Source of the DNA: Clonostachys chloroleuca
Taxonomy: Eukaryota; Ascomycota; Sordariomycetes; Hypocreales; Bionectriaceae
Assembly: GCA_037952775.1 (NCBI GenBank)
Contig: JBANAY010000003.1
Coordinates: forward strand, 3,038,001 to 3,102,000
Direction of reading: 5' to 3'
DNA length: 64,000 nt
Shown here: piece after piece, positions 61,504 to 64,000 of the stretch
How positions within the stretch are numbered: position 1 is the first letter of the stretch
Layout of the letters: each line of letters starts with the position of its first letter
Notes under the pieces: generated by a model
Told to the model about the DNA's origin: nothing
Seen by the model: the letters and a program-made list of their open reading frames with translations, nothing else
Database searches by the model: none
Translations under genes and position numbers: made by a program

Positions 61504-64000
61504 GATGCGATGAAATGGATTCTGGATATACTTATGGAGAGTACAATGATCCAGCATCGAAGATGAAGAGGGGAACAATCAACAGCACGAGCTGTGGCAC
61601 AGAACGAAACAGCTGAAGGGCTGCTGAGACGAGGCAAAGGTCAAGGTGGGGCAGCTTGCTGGGGGTTCCTGCCAGAACAAGTAGAGGGAGCTACGGGATG
61701 ATAAGGAGCCCCTCACTTAGTGGACTTATCAGTGGGGGTGGGCGGCTGCCTGCCTGTGGTGTTGCCTAGCGTCTTGCCTTCCGTCTTGCCTTCCGAGATG
61801 GCTCTTGGGATGCAGGAAAAACCATGAAGGCCGTGGCAGGAACAGGTTGGTTATCATAATTTTTTGAAAGATGAAAACCCCGTATTCCTGAGTACGGCTC
61901 CCTGGAGCCTTGCAATGTTAAAATCTAAATGTTGTGGTAGGTTGGCACCTAGCAAGTAGCGACGATTCAAAGTTTAGCAGGTACCTGCTAACAGGGTAGC
62001 CAAAGTGGTTCACGACATCAATTGGGTACTTGCATGTCACGAGAGCATGGCTTTTGGCCGAAGGTGCACAACAGATGCACCAGTCCGGACTCATTTCAGG
62101 CTCTGGCTTTAGGCATCGTTCCCGCTCCTTCGGTGACTGGATGGTTAAGCCCGTGCATCAGTGACAAGCTGATTCAAATAATATTAGGTACTCTCGTGGC
62201 AGGAATAGCGAGTGGGTGAAACTCAACACGTGGACGAAGCCCGGCCAGGGGCCCTTACCGTAATGAAATCTCGCGCAATGCGTTGTTGGAAGTTAAGTAC
62301 CTTAGGCTAGCACACTGGCTTTGGGGATAATACGGAACTGAAGGCAGACAGAGGCGTCTACCCAACCAAATGCACTTGCGTCAGCCCGATGGTGCCGAAA
62401 TGGCCTTGTGACCACCCGGAAGGTGACGCGATGAGCACAACCCCTCTTTCAGATGAGCGTCTCGGGGAGTACAAACGCCCCAGAAATAGCGCTATTGCTG
62501 ACTGAGATAAATGCATAGAATTTGCATGTTCTTCACATCGCACACCATAGAAAGGACTTCCGGTCGGAAATCGAGCATGTTGGATTGAGACCCCTCCCCA
62601 TAAATCTAATCTACCATGCACAGGCAAGACGCGTTAAGTGCTGTCCCGCTCACGAAACTCAAAACGATGACGCTATGTGACCAGGGGTCCATAAGGTATC
62701 CCAGCTCAAGTGGGCCAGTTCTGGGGAAGGCCCCTTGGCGCTATCGGCAACTTGGGTAGTGTCGAGGTAAGTTTCATTTGTCTTGTTTGTTTGCTCTGGC
62801 TCTTCATTGTGACTGGTTTTTTGTTGCGAGATAGTTTCATATTCGAGGTTTCTCCTCAGCCACAATTTTGAATGTCAATATATAAAACTTTGGTGTTGTG
62901 GGTATCCGACACCGTTGAAGTTTGCTGTTGGTCGGCTCTGTAGCCTTTAAAGGGCACGAGACCGAAAAGGACACCTGCCAACACTGTTATGAAGATAAAC
63001 GCGACAAAAAAACTCAACAAAAACCTAAGGTAGTAAACACGCACACAAACAACTGCGCCTGCCTAGCCTAAAGTAAGAAATATCTATCATTGAGGACGCC
63101 TTGAACCCATTATCGGATAGACAGAACTCTAGGGTAGGAATACTGTATCTGGTGTGGGTGTGGCTTGACACGTTCTCGCACGAGGAAAAGGGCTAGAGGA
63201 AAGGGAAAATGAGGGATACAGAAGAGCACAAAATCCCAAGACGCACAGATTCACTGTTGATCCCTCACGTAGCGCCGCCCCAGACGAGCATCCCAAGCAA
63301 CAGAAACCCGCCTATGATGACATTTGTCTGAGTCACTTATGGAAGCAAGCGAGGGCTTGCCCCATCAGCGCCCCAGATGAAGACGTCACGACGGGACACG
63401 CACTATACACGGTCGAGGTGACCTGCGCCACTGCCGTAAGCCCACAAAAACCTGTCCCTTCTGACTCCATACTTGCTCTTTTTTAAATGTTGCTCCTGCG
63501 TAAACCACGAAGTTTTCTGCTCGCAGCTCCCTCCTTATCTACGGCAACCGGTTATTATCCCTCGCCCCCCCACGCTGTCGCCTTGACAGCCCATCAAACG
63601 CCACTCCCACTCTCCCCAGATTCTTGTTCAAGGTCCCCCCAATGGAGCTGAACCATTCATTCACCCATAACACCTATTTGCTACCATACCCGACAACGTA
63701 GCATCTAAGCGAAAAGCTCTGCTTTGACAACCTTGTCGCCTGAAAGACTTACGCACGAAACACGTGCTGCAGCTGTCGCCTAACGTTCGCCTTACAAATT
63801 GCGCTTCTCAGCCTCGTTTCTACCCGAATCCGATTCTGCATTGGTCAGCCCAATTAGCTGAGACATCGCCACCGAGCAAGCCCTCAGGCGCTGACGCTGA
63901 TTCCTCTGACCCGACCTCGCTCATCACAACCCAGCGTCATTTCAAAAATCCTAGTCAACGCATTTAGAGCATACCACAACTTGAAATCCCATTTAACCTC
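61504..64000. other. right-end intergenic, possible leader of a gene beyond the edge
   Basis: This begins with the promoter of the FHA-domain gene. No supported gene was seen. The last 500 bp or so (63480-64000) is CT-rich in places, which could be the leader of a plus-strand gene starting beyond the window. A minus-strand frame at 62856-63044 encodes a hydrophobic segment but is not supported as a gene. Confidence 0.5.

Noticed and set aside
62856..63044. 62-codon minus-strand frame with a hydrophobic segment (FLLSFFVAFIFITVLAGVLF)
   Set aside because: It looks like a membrane helix, but T/A-rich DNA easily yields such strings. There is no convincing start context or downstream exon, though the frame at 62659-62865 could be tested as a spliced partner.

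Overview
The window is nuclear DNA of a filamentous ascomycete, most likely a sordariomycete. Short introns (about 50-170 nt) with GTAAGT/GTATGT-type donors and CTAAC-like branch sites interrupt nearly every gene. The proteins (group II G-alpha, NsdD/SUB-1 GATA factor, TMEM234-like protein, fungal FHA protein) resemble those of moulds. The species cannot be named from the sequence alone. Products were assigned by recognising protein families by eye, without any database search.

I support 13 protein-coding genes. In order they are: TMEM234-like membrane protein (+); an unrecognised four-exon gene (-); proteasome subunit alpha-1 SCL1/PSMA6 (-); WKF-domain nucleolar-type protein (+); PhyH-family dioxygenase (-); four-helix membrane protein (-); NIT2-type omega-amidase (+); spermidine synthase SPE3 (-); G-protein alpha subunit (+); NsdD-type GATA factor (+); glutamate-cysteine ligase GCS1 (-); TOR-complex WD40 protein LST8 (-); FHA-domain tail-anchored protein (-). 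For the spliced genes I rebuilt exon-intron structure by hand. Every model keeps frame across all junctions.

Layout: 2-17.6 kb is ordinary compact fungal gene space with convergent and divergent pairs. From 17.6 to 49.9 kb the window is sparse, with only G-alpha and NsdD. About 18 kb without a recognisable gene separates these two, and 5.2 kb and 5.6 kb gaps flank them. From 49.9 to 61.5 kb three housekeeping or signalling genes lie on the minus strand, separated by 2.3-3.5 kb. No tRNA, rRNA, CRISPR, intact transposon or biosynthetic cluster was seen. Simple repeats, long homopolymers and one 222-bp inverted-repeat element occur in the sparse parts.

The genes do not form a pathway. G-alpha, NsdD and LST8 are regulators of growth and development. 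SPE3, GCS1, NIT2 and SCL1 are metabolic or housekeeping genes. I found no convincing new multi-gene system. The observations most worth a second look are the long NsdD upstream region, a probable 66-nt in-frame retained intron in the FHA gene, the unrecognised 200-residue gene, and the repeated use of very small first coding exons.
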